Shown here in pieces: positions 17,948 to 25,303 of a stretch of DNA of 64,000 bases (position 1 is its first letter; each line of letters begins with the position of its first letter). Source of the DNA: Paenibacillus sp. FSL R5-0517 (GTDB lineage Bacteria; Bacillota; Bacilli; Paenibacillales; Paenibacillaceae); assembly GCF_037974355.1 (NCBI RefSeq), contig NZ_CP150235.1:4154001-4218000 (forward strand). The letters are read 5' to 3'. The notes under the pieces were generated by a model that did not search any database, had not been told where the DNA came from, and worked only from the letters and a program-made list of their open reading frames with translations. A program made the position numbers and the translations under genes.

Positions 17948-18698
17948 TCCATGTGTTGAACTTTTGTGTGAGTAAAATAACTAGTTGACGTCCAAGTCCG
18001 GCCATTCGCACACTAACAGGATGTTCCGGATTCGCAAGTACAAATGGAATGCCAGCGTTCCCCTTTGCACTAAGTTCAGGTATTATAGGAAACGTGTCGA
18101 GCACTTGCAGACCATTCGGAACAGCTAACATGCCTTGGGTATCCCCCGAAAAGATTGCAGTGGAATGCCCGCAGCATTCGCATTGGAATTGAGACATATT
18201 TTCGACGATACCAAGCAGCGGAACCTCCATCCGTCGCATCAAGTCGATCCCTTTCTGAGTATCTGCAAAACTTACCGTCTGAGGCGTTGTAATCAGAAGA
18301 CATCGTCCTTTCAACAGACGAAGCAGCTGATGGTGAATCTCGGAAGTCCCTGGAGGCATATCGACGATTAATACATCTACATCCCAGCGGGCTTTTATGA
18401 GTAACTGATCCAGTGCACCTTCCAAATATTTGCCTGAAAGAGATCTGCTGAGGCCGTTGTTTTCAATCAGTCCAGAGGAAGAGATGCGGATGCCTGCGTA
18501 GGTTCCCGGGTGGATTCCCAGTCCTTCTGCTACCATAGACTCTTCTTCAACTCCGGATACCATGGTAGGTATACTCGGCCCTTCAAAATCTGCATCAAAC
18601 AATCCTACTCTTAACCCTGGTAATGAATAGGCCAAATTTACAGCGAAAGTGGATTTTCCGACTCCACCCTTTCCGCTATAGATGAAAAGTACGTCCAT
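17937..18698 (-). CDS. Mrp/NBP35-like P-loop ATPase
   Basis: 253 residues with the deviant Walker A GKGGVGKST at the N-terminus, DADFEGPSIP, a Walker B VLIVDMPPGTSE and a C-terminal CECCG pair within NMSQFQCECCG. This is the pattern of Mrp/ApbC iron-sulfur carrier proteins. It lacks the N-terminal DUF59 domain and is short. Mrp-type proteins carry or insert Fe-S clusters. No radical-SAM or obvious Fe-S enzyme is seen in the operon, so its purpose here is unclear. It is the seventh gene of the operon, after the second carrier protein. Confidence 0.85.
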   Translation of the reverse strand: MDVLFIYSGKGGVGKSTFAVNLAYSLPGLRVGLFDADFEGPSIPTMVSGVEEESMVAEGLGIHPGTYAGIRISSSGLIENNGLSRSLSGKYLEGALDQLLIKARWDVDVLIVDMPPGTSEIHHQLLRLLKGRCLLITTPQTVSFADTQKGIDLMRRMEVPLLGIVENMSQFQCECCGHSTAIFSGDTQGMLAVPNGLQVLDTFPIIPELSAKGNAGIPFVLANPEHPVSVRMAGLGRQLVILLTQKFNTWSVH

Positions 18699-18727
18699 GG
18701 CATCCTCCCTCGCCCCTAATAGAAAAG

Positions 18728-18970
18728 CTAAGCATTTTGCTTCAACGTATGGATCATGTTCACAATGTTGCTCATGGAAGCAAACGTATCATTAATCATG
18801 TACTCGTCGGGAATAGTCATTTCAAACTTCTCTTCCAGTTCTAGCAGCAAATCGATCGCTTTCATAGAATCGAGACCTGCACTTTTCAGATCGTCCGTCA
18901 TCTCCAGATCCCGATGAATTTTCTGCTTTACCAGCGCCGTGACTTCATGTTCAATGTATTCCATGCTCAT
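18728..18970 (-). CDS. Acyl/peptidyl carrier protein B
   Basis: 80 residues from ATG 18970, with GGGAGG seven bases upstream. The serine for phosphopantetheine is in AGLDSMKAIDL, followed by a LEEKFEMTIPDE helix. It overlaps the 3' end of the decarboxylase gene by 20 bases. The adenylation enzyme and decarboxylase are encoded immediately upstream, so carrier B probably holds the amino acid that is decarboxylated, by analogy with BtrJ-BtrI-BtrK in butirosin biosynthesis. Confidence 0.88.
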   Translation of the reverse strand: MSMEYIEHEVTALVKQKIHRDLEMTDDLKSAGLDSMKAIDLLLELEEKFEMTIPDEYMINDTFASMSNIVNMIHTLKQNA

Positions 18971-20219
18971 AAATAGTCCTCCCTTCATGCATTTCATTCA
19001 CATGCGTTCTTCGTGTTAGAGCAAGCTGTGAAACATGCTTCACGTTACCGTCATCCACGACCAATTCAACGGGAATTTCCCTGCTCAAAAATCCCAATAA
19101 ACTGGCCGTAATCCCATAAGCCCCAACATTCGGAATGTAGACCTGCTCTTCCAATTGTAAGGAAGGCATAGCTGCTTTTTTGTTGAAAAAATCAAGAGGG
19201 GTGCACAGCGGTCCTACAATGTGGGTCGACTCCGGATGAGGGTCGGTCTTCTCTGTGACGGGCTTGATGTCATACTGAACACGTGGAATGCGTCCGAGCC
19301 CCGCCATCCCGCCCAGATGGTGAATGCCGCTGTCCAGAACGATAAAGCGGCTGCCCTTACTTTCCTTGATATCCACAACCGAGCTAACGAGAACACCGCA
19401 TGCGGCCGAAAGATATCGTCCGGACTCATATGCTATAGCAGGCTCTCCCATTCTCCATCCCGGCATATGCTCATCGAGAGCAGTCTCCAATTGGACCTTG
19501 ATTTCACTAAAATCCGGAGGGGGGCCTGACACAGCATAAGGATGTCCAAATCCCCCTCCTAAATCCACGAATTGGAGTGGGATTCCAGTCTCCTTGGATA
19601 TTCTAGCAATCACCTGAATGGAAGAGAGAAAAGATTCCGCAAGTCTCTCTGCATTCGCAGTATTGGTGCCATTGAAAATATGAAAACCGGCAATACGAAT
19701 TTCGTCGCATTCCTGCATTTCCTTCAGCTCTCGCAAAAGCTTCTGCTCATCCGTTCCAAACTGAGAGGGTGTGCCCGTCATGGCCAGTCCAGCATCAGCC
19801 AAGCCCTGATCGGGATTGATTCGCATAATGACTTGAATTGGAGGTGTACCAGAAGACACTACAGACCTTAATCTTTCCAGCTCTTTCATTGATTCGACCG
19901 AGAACCATTGTACTCCCTGTGCAACAGCCACCTTCAATTCCGATTCGCTCTTTCCAGGACCCGTGTACAATACATCCCGGGGCAATCCTCCAGCTTCTAA
20001 CACGGAATTCAGCTCACCTAGCGATGAAACTTCAGCCCTGCACCCCAAATCTAACAACTGCTTAACGATTGCCGGGTGAGGATTGGCCTTCAGAGAGTAA
20101 TACAACATCGAAGGCTCGGGTAATGCATCTCTCAACCTGTGGCAGGATTGGCGAAGAATATTCAAGTCGTATATATATAACGGACTGCCGTATTTCGACC
20201 GCAACTCTCCATAGTCCAA
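18951..20219 (-). CDS. Fold-III PLP-dependent decarboxylase (DAP/ornithine decarboxylase family, BtrK-like)
   Basis: About 422 residues. The PLP lysine is in YYSLKANPHP, the phosphate-binding loop in DLGGGFGHPY, and the C-terminal part has YESGRYL and a GPLCTPLD cysteine block. This is the alanine-racemase-fold decarboxylase family that includes LysA, and BtrK, which decarboxylates glutamyl-ACP in butirosin biosynthesis. TTG 20219 is preferred because AAAAGGAG lies seven bases upstream; a GTG at 20228 overlaps that site. Next to a carrier protein and an adenylation enzyme, decarboxylation of a carrier-bound amino acid to an amine or gamma-amino acyl unit is likely. Confidence 0.85.
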   Translation of the reverse strand: MDYGELRSKYGSPLYIYDLNILRQSCHRLRDALPEPSMLYYSLKANPHPAIVKQLLDLGCRAEVSSLGELNSVLEAGGLPRDVLYTGPGKSESELKVAVAQGVQWFSVESMKELERLRSVVSSGTPPIQVIMRINPDQGLADAGLAMTGTPSQFGTDEQKLLRELKEMQECDEIRIAGFHIFNGTNTANAERLAESFLSSIQVIARISKETGIPLQFVDLGGGFGHPYAVSGPPPDFSEIKVQLETALDEHMPGWRMGEPAIAYESGRYLSAACGVLVSSVVDIKESKGSRFIVLDSGIHHLGGMAGLGRIPRVQYDIKPVTEKTDPHPESTHIVGPLCTPLDFFNKKAAMPSLQLEEQVYIPNVGAYGITASLLGFLSREIPVELVVDDGNVKHVSQLALTRRTHVNEMHEGRTIYEHGIH

Positions 20220-20224
20220 ACGCT

Positions 20225-21715
20225 TCACTCCTTTTCCAGGTCTGTTTTCAGCTTGTTTTTATCAATTTTACCGTTCGAAGTTAAAGGTAACTGGTCTGTA
20301 ACATAGATGTGTGCTGGCATCTTGTAATCTTCCAGCCGCATTCGTAATTCGTCGAGAAGGCTATCCGCAGTCCGTGTAGAACTCACCGCAAGAATAGGCA
20401 CAGCAGTGTCTCCGGTCAGTATCAGCGCGGCTTGTTCGACGCCATCGATGTCGACTGCTGCCAGTTCGATCTCCGTAGGACTTACACGAAAGCCGTTTTG
20501 CTTGTACATATCATCCTTGCGAGCGTAGAAATACAAGAAACCTTCATCGTCCATCCAGAAGTAGTCCCCTGTGTGCAAGCTCCGCTCAGGAGAAGCCATA
20601 TTTCGAAAAACGTGCTGTGTTCGTTGCGGATCATTCCAGTAACCCATCATGACATGAGGACCATGCACAACCAATTCGCCAACCTTATTTGGTGGCAGTT
20701 GCAATCCTCTCTCATCGATTATGGTGCAACTTGTACCCGGAAGAGATGTTCCGACAGAACCCGGTTTATCAGCGAGAAATTCCGGCTGAAGGATGGAGAC
20801 CCGTTTACACTCCGTCAGTCCGTACATCAGATGTAGCCGGGCATTCGGGAAAAATGTTTTGAATTCGTTTACATAAGTTTGAGGAAGTGCAGCTCCTGTA
20901 TTGGTAATAAAACGAATCTCCGGTAATTGCGTCATCTGTCTGCGCATAAGTTTGATCAGCGCTTCTCCCATGCTAGGTACAATTGGTAACCCGGTAATCC
21001 CCCATTCCCTTATTTTATGAATGAGCGCCGGGCCCACATCAGATCGCTGACCCAAGGCTATCGTTGCATTTTGATTAAATGCTAAAAAAACCTGATACAT
21101 CCCGTAATCAAAAGACAATGGAAGAAAATTGCCGATTACGTCGTCTGCTTCTATTTTCAGGCAAGACTGAATGCTCTCCAGTACAAATAGCATGCTAGAG
21201 TGGTGTGACACCACGGCCTTCGGCCGGCCTGTACTTCCCGATGTATACAACAGGCAGGCAACTTCATTACCTGAGCGATCTTCGTAATCGGGGTCACTTA
21301 ATCTGCTATGCTCCACTGCATTTGTGGTCACGTCATTTTCTGATATGACCTTAATCCCTATATAGGATGACATCGCCAACTTTTCAACAAAAGCATCGGT
21401 CGTCAGCAGATAGGAAGCTTGCGAATCTTTAACAATGTAGTCCAACTGATACCTTGTTGTACTCTCATGCAAGAGGATATAAGTTGCTCCAAGCCTGGAG
21501 GCAGCAAAAATGGATGAGACGAGAAATTTGCCATGAGGCAAAAGCAGTATGATTCGCTCGCCAGTTTTTACACCGCAGGTTTGCAAATAAGTGGATATAC
21601 GATCCCTCTCCTGAGTTAGTTGACTATAAGTAAAATGGCCTTCGTCTGTGATCAAAGCTGTTTTATGCGGATATCGTTGTTCTGAATGATCTAACAACTC
21701 ACATAATCGTTTCAA
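20225..21715 (-). CDS. Stand-alone amino-acid adenylation enzyme (NRPS A-domain/DltA-like)
   Basis: 496 residues from TTG 21715, with GAGGG six bases upstream. Core motifs A3 LLYTSGSTGRPK, A5 YGLTECKRVS, A7 HTGDYFWMDDEG, A8 KQNGFRVSPTEIE and A10 LTSNGKIDKN with the catalytic Lys are all present. It has no condensation or carrier domain. It would activate an amino acid and transfer it to a free carrier protein, most probably B (18728-18970), whose gene is separated only by the decarboxylase. The specificity code was not derived. Confidence 0.88.
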   Translation of the reverse strand: MKRLCELLDHSEQRYPHKTALITDEGHFTYSQLTQERDRISTYLQTCGVKTGERIILLLPHGKFLVSSIFAASRLGATYILLHESTTRYQLDYIVKDSQASYLLTTDAFVEKLAMSSYIGIKVISENDVTTNAVEHSRLSDPDYEDRSGNEVACLLYTSGSTGRPKAVVSHHSSMLFVLESIQSCLKIEADDVIGNFLPLSFDYGMYQVFLAFNQNATIALGQRSDVGPALIHKIREWGITGLPIVPSMGEALIKLMRRQMTQLPEIRFITNTGAALPQTYVNEFKTFFPNARLHLMYGLTECKRVSILQPEFLADKPGSVGTSLPGTSCTIIDERGLQLPPNKVGELVVHGPHVMMGYWNDPQRTQHVFRNMASPERSLHTGDYFWMDDEGFLYFYARKDDMYKQNGFRVSPTEIELAAVDIDGVEQAALILTGDTAVPILAVSSTRTADSLLDELRMRLEDYKMPAHIYVTDQLPLTSNGKIDKNKLKTDLEKE

Positions 21716-21871
21716 TTCAGACCCTCATTCCATGAATTCGCAGTGTTTATTTTGCACGATTTCTGTGATACATTCATCGCATAAATTGTCGTTAACATGT
21801 TGTTTGATGAATATAATTCAATTATAGAGCCTTGAACATAAGTCGCTGTCCATATTTTCCCCAGCTATTTC

Positions 21872-22129
21872 TTACGCAGAAGATACCATACCTGAGATTC
21901 TCCACTCTATCTGCTCCACTGTAGCAAAACATTCATACAACAGGTCCTCGTCGCGGAAAACAATCTCAAACTCCTCTTCTAGTGAAACAATTAGTGAAAT
22001 ATATTTTATTGAGTTAAACCCGAGATTCTCTAATCGCTCATCCAGAGGAATGTCCAAGTGATATCCAAGTATATTGTGAATAATCTGAATGATTTTTCCT
22101 TCAATCATCGAGTTAGATACTTGTTCCAT
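21872..22129 (-). CDS. Acyl/peptidyl carrier protein C
   Basis: 85 residues from ATG 22129, with GGGGAGGG upstream. The attachment serine lies in LENLGFNSIKYISL, and an LEEEFEIVF helix follows. Its start lies inside the last codons of the AraC gene, so the two are translationally coupled. It is the first biosynthetic gene of the operon, and a 156-base gap separates it from the adenylation gene. Its sequence differs clearly from carriers A and B. Confidence 0.85.
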   Translation of the reverse strand: MEQVSNSMIEGKIIQIIHNILGYHLDIPLDERLENLGFNSIKYISLIVSLEEEFEIVFRDEDLLYECFATVEQIEWRISGMVSSA

Positions 22130-22910
22130 CACTGATTCCCTCCCCTGTCTTATTGCACAGATGTTTACGATATTCACTTGGAGAGCGCCCGTAATATTTT
22201 TTATAGTACCCGGAGAACTGTGAACTAGAGATATAACCGACAGACTTCGTAATTTCATTGATCGTCAGATCGGTATGCTTAAGCAGTTCGCGTCCTTTTT
22301 GTACTCTAATTTTCTGAAGAGATTTAATGGGTGAACAACCGAACACTTTCTTGTATGTGTTACTTAAATAGACCGGATTACAGCTGATTCGTGCGGCCAT
22401 GTCTTCAAGGGTAAGCGGCTCCGAATATTGACTTCGTATCATGCGATGAACGATAATTAATCGGTTGTCAATCTTACCTTTCAAATTATCGGTGCTCTGG
22501 TTCATCACCCGGTACATATTGAAAAATCGTGTGAATTCAAGGGATAGTTGTTTGCTGTACTCAGGTTTGAAAGTGCTCTGTCCGAACATCTCTAAAACGC
22601 GTTTTACAAACAACTTGACTCCGTCGTCTTGTCTGGATAATACCATTGGAAAACCAAAGCGCATTTTAGTCATGTTTTCCAAGGTCAGAACGCTGATTAC
22701 GACAGGTACTGACAATCGGTTTAACAGGATGAGATCGTTGCCCACCAACAAGTCCCTGGAGGAAATATAGTACGAGGTGTCACGATACCTCGTTTCAAAA
22801 GACTGTTCGGTAAACGCTACCAAAATTCTATTTGGCTCCGTACATACTGTTTCAGAATAGCCGGGAGCCATGATCATTTTGGGCATCATACTGTACAAAT
22901 TCCATGTCAT
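22113..22910 (-). CDS. AraC-family transcriptional regulator at the head of the biosynthetic operon
   Basis: 265 residues from ATG 22910. The C-terminal 100 residues form an AraC double helix-turn-helix: LTLEDMAARISCNPVYLSN, then ITKSVGYISSSQFSGYYKK and the closing GRSPSEYRKH. The N-terminal 150 residues would be the ligand domain but match no family by eye. It is the first gene of the 21-gene run and shares transcript and sequence with carrier protein C, so it is probably the pathway's own regulator, perhaps autoregulated through the palindrome in its leader. Confidence 0.87.
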   Translation of the reverse strand: MTWNLYSMMPKMIMAPGYSETVCTEPNRILVAFTEQSFETRYRDTSYYISSRDLLVGNDLILLNRLSVPVVISVLTLENMTKMRFGFPMVLSRQDDGVKLFVKRVLEMFGQSTFKPEYSKQLSLEFTRFFNMYRVMNQSTDNLKGKIDNRLIIVHRMIRSQYSEPLTLEDMAARISCNPVYLSNTYKKVFGCSPIKSLQKIRVQKGRELLKHTDLTINEITKSVGYISSSQFSGYYKKYYGRSPSEYRKHLCNKTGEGISDGTSI

Positions 22911-22958
22911 CAAAAGTCGCCCCCATTTGAAGAAATTGGAATGTTTTATTAAATTTTA

Positions 22959-22982
22959 GTTGATTCCTAGACTTAAATCAAC
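22959..22982. promoter_or_regulatory. Inverted repeat at the transcription start region (possible operator)
   Basis: GTTGATT and AATCAAC form perfect 7-base arms around a 10-base centre, just downstream of the proposed -10. A dimeric regulator could bind here and block initiation. The regulator is not known; the AraC protein of the operon is one candidate, though AraC sites are usually direct repeats. Confidence 0.35.
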
Positions 22983-22985
22983 AAT

Positions 22986-23014
22986 ATTATACATAAATGT
23001 GAAATTGATCATAA
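22986..23014 (-). promoter_or_regulatory. Candidate promoter of the biosynthetic operon
   Basis: On the minus strand TATAAT (22986-22991) lies 17 bases after TTATGA (23009-23014), a poor -35. It is about 75 bases upstream of the AraC start codon. The good -10 with a weak -35 fits a promoter needing an activator, such as the AraC protein it precedes. Inferred from spacing only. Confidence 0.45.
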
Positions 23015-23117
23015 TCTGTAGAAATAAATAAGTGAGGTTGTCGAGGTAGGTTTACTACTAAAATATGCAAAAAAATTATGTAGGTAGACTCTAACTTTTG
23101 GACGTAAAGGTGACTGG

Positions 23118-23300
23118 CTAGCAATCTTTGGTCAAAATCTTCTTAAGGACGTTCCCATGGAATTCATACATATTACCACAAACAGCAACAGTGGATCCAA
23201 TACGAACCAATTCATTCATTCCATCTGATAGAGCGCTCTCAATTAGTATGAGTCTGATTCCATAGAATTGTTCTAAATAAAGGTACCCATACACTAAACA
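23118..23300 (-). pseudogene. Possible gene remnant without a usable start
   Basis: In the 480-base gap between the biosynthetic operon and the acyltransferase gene, about 60 codons are open on the minus strand to a TAG at 23118-23120. The translation (with LEQFYGIRL, GSTVAVCGN and NVLKKIL segments) reads like protein, but there is no ribosome site and only a GTG could start it. It may be the C-terminal end of a lost gene. No family is recognised. The hairpin at 23282-23332 overlaps its upstream end. The rest of 22914-23392 shows nothing else. Confidence 0.25.
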
Positions 23301-23332
23301 CTGCTTTTATACGTGTTCAGTGTATGGGTACC
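23282..23332 (-). terminator. Strong hairpin, probable terminator of the acyltransferase gene
   Basis: GGTACCCATACACT pairs perfectly with its complement at 23319-23332, and the stem continues inward for five of six more bases. On the minus strand it is followed by TTTATTT. It lies about 60 bases after the acyltransferase stop. The T-run is imperfect, so a different structural role is possible. Confidence 0.55.
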
Positions 23333-23392
23333 CGATTACAATGCTTGATGGCTTGAAAACTCTTTTCTTAGATGGCATGGATTTATTTTAAC

Positions 23393-24481
23393 TTAACGTC
23401 CTATCAGGACCCATCCCCACTTCATCCGGCGCAATCCCATCGCGCAGATCCATGAGATCAGGAGAGCAACAACATAAGATAGGATGATACCCACGCTGAA
23501 GTGCCGAGCCAGGTCATCTGAGAATTCACGTCTCCAGAAGAGCAGTACGAGGGGATGCATTAAAAACACACCGAACGCAACTGTACCCAAGGAATCCAGA
23601 ACATGCGTAGCTTTACGAACTTCAGTATGTTTTCCTGCGCCCAACCGTTCACTAAAGATCAGCAGGAGCAAGCAGGCTGACAACGTAAACAGATTGCGGA
23701 ACAGGAACAACACGGTATAGGTTACCACCGGGTATGCAGGAAAAGCGGTTTTGATATAAGCATTACCATATATAAAAATGGCACCTCCGCTCAATAACGC
23801 AACTATAAGTGCATAACGGTGAGTATACAGTTTCTTCAATGCCCACTCAAAGTTGAGCCCAACCCATGCGCCAAAACCAATTACAATCAAATAACTGGGT
23901 AACAAACTTCCTGTTCGCTCGAAGTGAAACTGCAAATGCAGTGCATAGAAGATTGCTTGGCCCATAATAAAGAATAATGGCAAATACCGAGTAAAAAGAA
24001 GATGGCGTGTTAGCGACAGAAGCAATGGAAAAACGATATAGAATTGAAGAATAATCAGAAAAAAGTACAGATGGGTATGAGCGGTTCCCATCACTAATTG
24101 TTTGGCAAATTGCACACCATGGGTCAAAGGTTCTTTACCCGCAAGCAACTGTTTAACGGTAAAATAGATAAAGGACCATACCACATAGGGTACACATACA
24201 TAGAATAAACGCTTTTTGTAAAAGGTGAGCATCCAACCCTTCTCATTCACCTTGGAGCTGTAGTTGTAGAACAGAACCAGGGAGGACAAGAACAGGAACG
24301 CTGGAACGGCAAATTGCAGGAACGTGTTCCAGAAGTAATACACATCATGATCTAACGTGTGCTTCGGGTAATGCGCAACTGCTGTTGAAGTCGCATGGAT
24401 GGCTACCACTGCCATGATGGCCAATGCACGATAGAGATCCAGATACTCAATACGCCGGGGCCGATTAACCGGTTGATTCAT
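23393..24481 (-). CDS. Integral-membrane acyltransferase, OafA/acyltransferase-3 family
   Basis: 362 residues with about ten hydrophobic segments. It begins with the hallmark block RRIEYLDLYRALAIMAVVAIHA, including the catalytic-type His, and later has the RR pair typical of acyltransferase-3 proteins. These enzymes transfer acetyl or other acyl groups to surface sugars, teichoic acids, peptidoglycan or small molecules. It is separated from the biosynthetic operon by a hairpin and 480 bases, so a role in that pathway is not supported. Confidence 0.85.
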   Translation of the reverse strand: MNQPVNRPRRIEYLDLYRALAIMAVVAIHATSTAVAHYPKHTLDHDVYYFWNTFLQFAVPAFLFLSSLVLFYNYSSKVNEKGWMLTFYKKRLFYVCVPYVVWSFIYFTVKQLLAGKEPLTHGVQFAKQLVMGTAHTHLYFFLIILQFYIVFPLLLSLTRHLLFTRYLPLFFIMGQAIFYALHLQFHFERTGSLLPSYLIVIGFGAWVGLNFEWALKKLYTHRYALIVALLSGGAIFIYGNAYIKTAFPAYPVVTYTVLFLFRNLFTLSACLLLLIFSERLGAGKHTEVRKATHVLDSLGTVAFGVFLMHPLVLLFWRREFSDDLARHFSVGIILSYVVALLISWICAMGLRRMKWGWVLIGR

Positions 24482-24620
24482 AAAATAACCTCACTTGTGC
24501 CTGATATGGGATGATAGTTTCCGGCTGCAATCCAGATTCTATGCTTCATTTTAATCAGCACGCGAGGGTATTACAATCATAATCTATATTATTTTCGTTA
24601 AATTTCACCATCATTCTTCA

Positions 24621-25160
24621 TTATTCGACATTCTCTATCCAGAATCGTTCAACAACATTGCCATTAGACTCCACATAGTTTTCATCCTGAATGCCACCAT
24701 TTCGAAGAATAACTCTTCTGGATGGCTCATTATTTGCATCACATACGACCAATACTTTGGTGATTCCAAGCTCTCTCGTTTTCTCCAAAGAGAGCCTGAG
24801 AATTTCGGAACCATAGCCACTTTGCCGCTCTCCAGGACGAATGCCATATCCAATATGTCCTCCACTGTTGAACAATTTGTCGTTAAGCTCATGCCTTATA
24901 TTTACAGCACCCACGATTTGTTGACTCTCGGTGAGTAGCCAGTATGTACTGTCTTTGACCCAACCTTCGGGAATATCGATACCTTGTTCATTGCGCTGCA
25001 AAAACGCCAACATCTCATCAAAAGCAGAAGGATCTTTGGAAATGACCCACGGTACCATCAACTCTCCACTTCTCACCCAGTCTTCATAAAATTCCAAATA
25101 TGCATCCTTATACGCTCGCGATGGTTTAATTAATCTAACATGTTCTTTCCCCACAGTCAT
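24621..25160 (-). CDS. GNAT-family N-acetyltransferase
   Basis: 179 residues from ATG 25160, with GGGAGGG upstream. A GHIGYGIRPGERQSGYGSE stretch is the acetyl-CoA pyrophosphate loop (R/Q-x-x-G-x-G/A), followed by the typical VVCDANNEPSRRVILRNGG end. Most like general or ribosomal-protein-type GNAT acetyltransferases. Substrate unknown. It stands alone between the acyltransferase and the rhamnosidase. Confidence 0.87.
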   Translation of the reverse strand: MTVGKEHVRLIKPSRAYKDAYLEFYEDWVRSGELMVPWVISKDPSAFDEMLAFLQRNEQGIDIPEGWVKDSTYWLLTESQQIVGAVNIRHELNDKLFNSGGHIGYGIRPGERQSGYGSEILRLSLEKTRELGITKVLVVCDANNEPSRRVILRNGGIQDENYVESNGNVVERFWIENVE

Positions 25161-25242
25161 TACACCCTCCCAACAGATATTGAAACTGCCATGCTGCCGC
25201 TTCCAGGACACAACATTCTTGCTCTTCCATCAGACAAGTTCG

Positions 25243-25273
25243 AAAAAGGACCTGCGTGTGAGCAGATCCTTTT
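25243..25273 (-). terminator. Terminator of the rhamnosidase gene
   Basis: An AAAGGAcCTGC stem pairs with GCAGaTCCTTT across a six-base loop, with one mismatch. On the minus strand it ends in TTTTT. It lies about 30 bases after the rhamnosidase stop. Confidence 0.7.
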
Positions 25274-25303
25274 CAAAAGTACATCTTACCGTTTATTCTA
25301 TTA

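Noticed and set aside
21712..21798. 28-codon minus-strand frame in the gap between carrier C and the adenylation gene, considered as a precursor or leader peptide
   Set aside because: No ribosome site and no leader/core features; it only overlaps the TTG start of the next gene.
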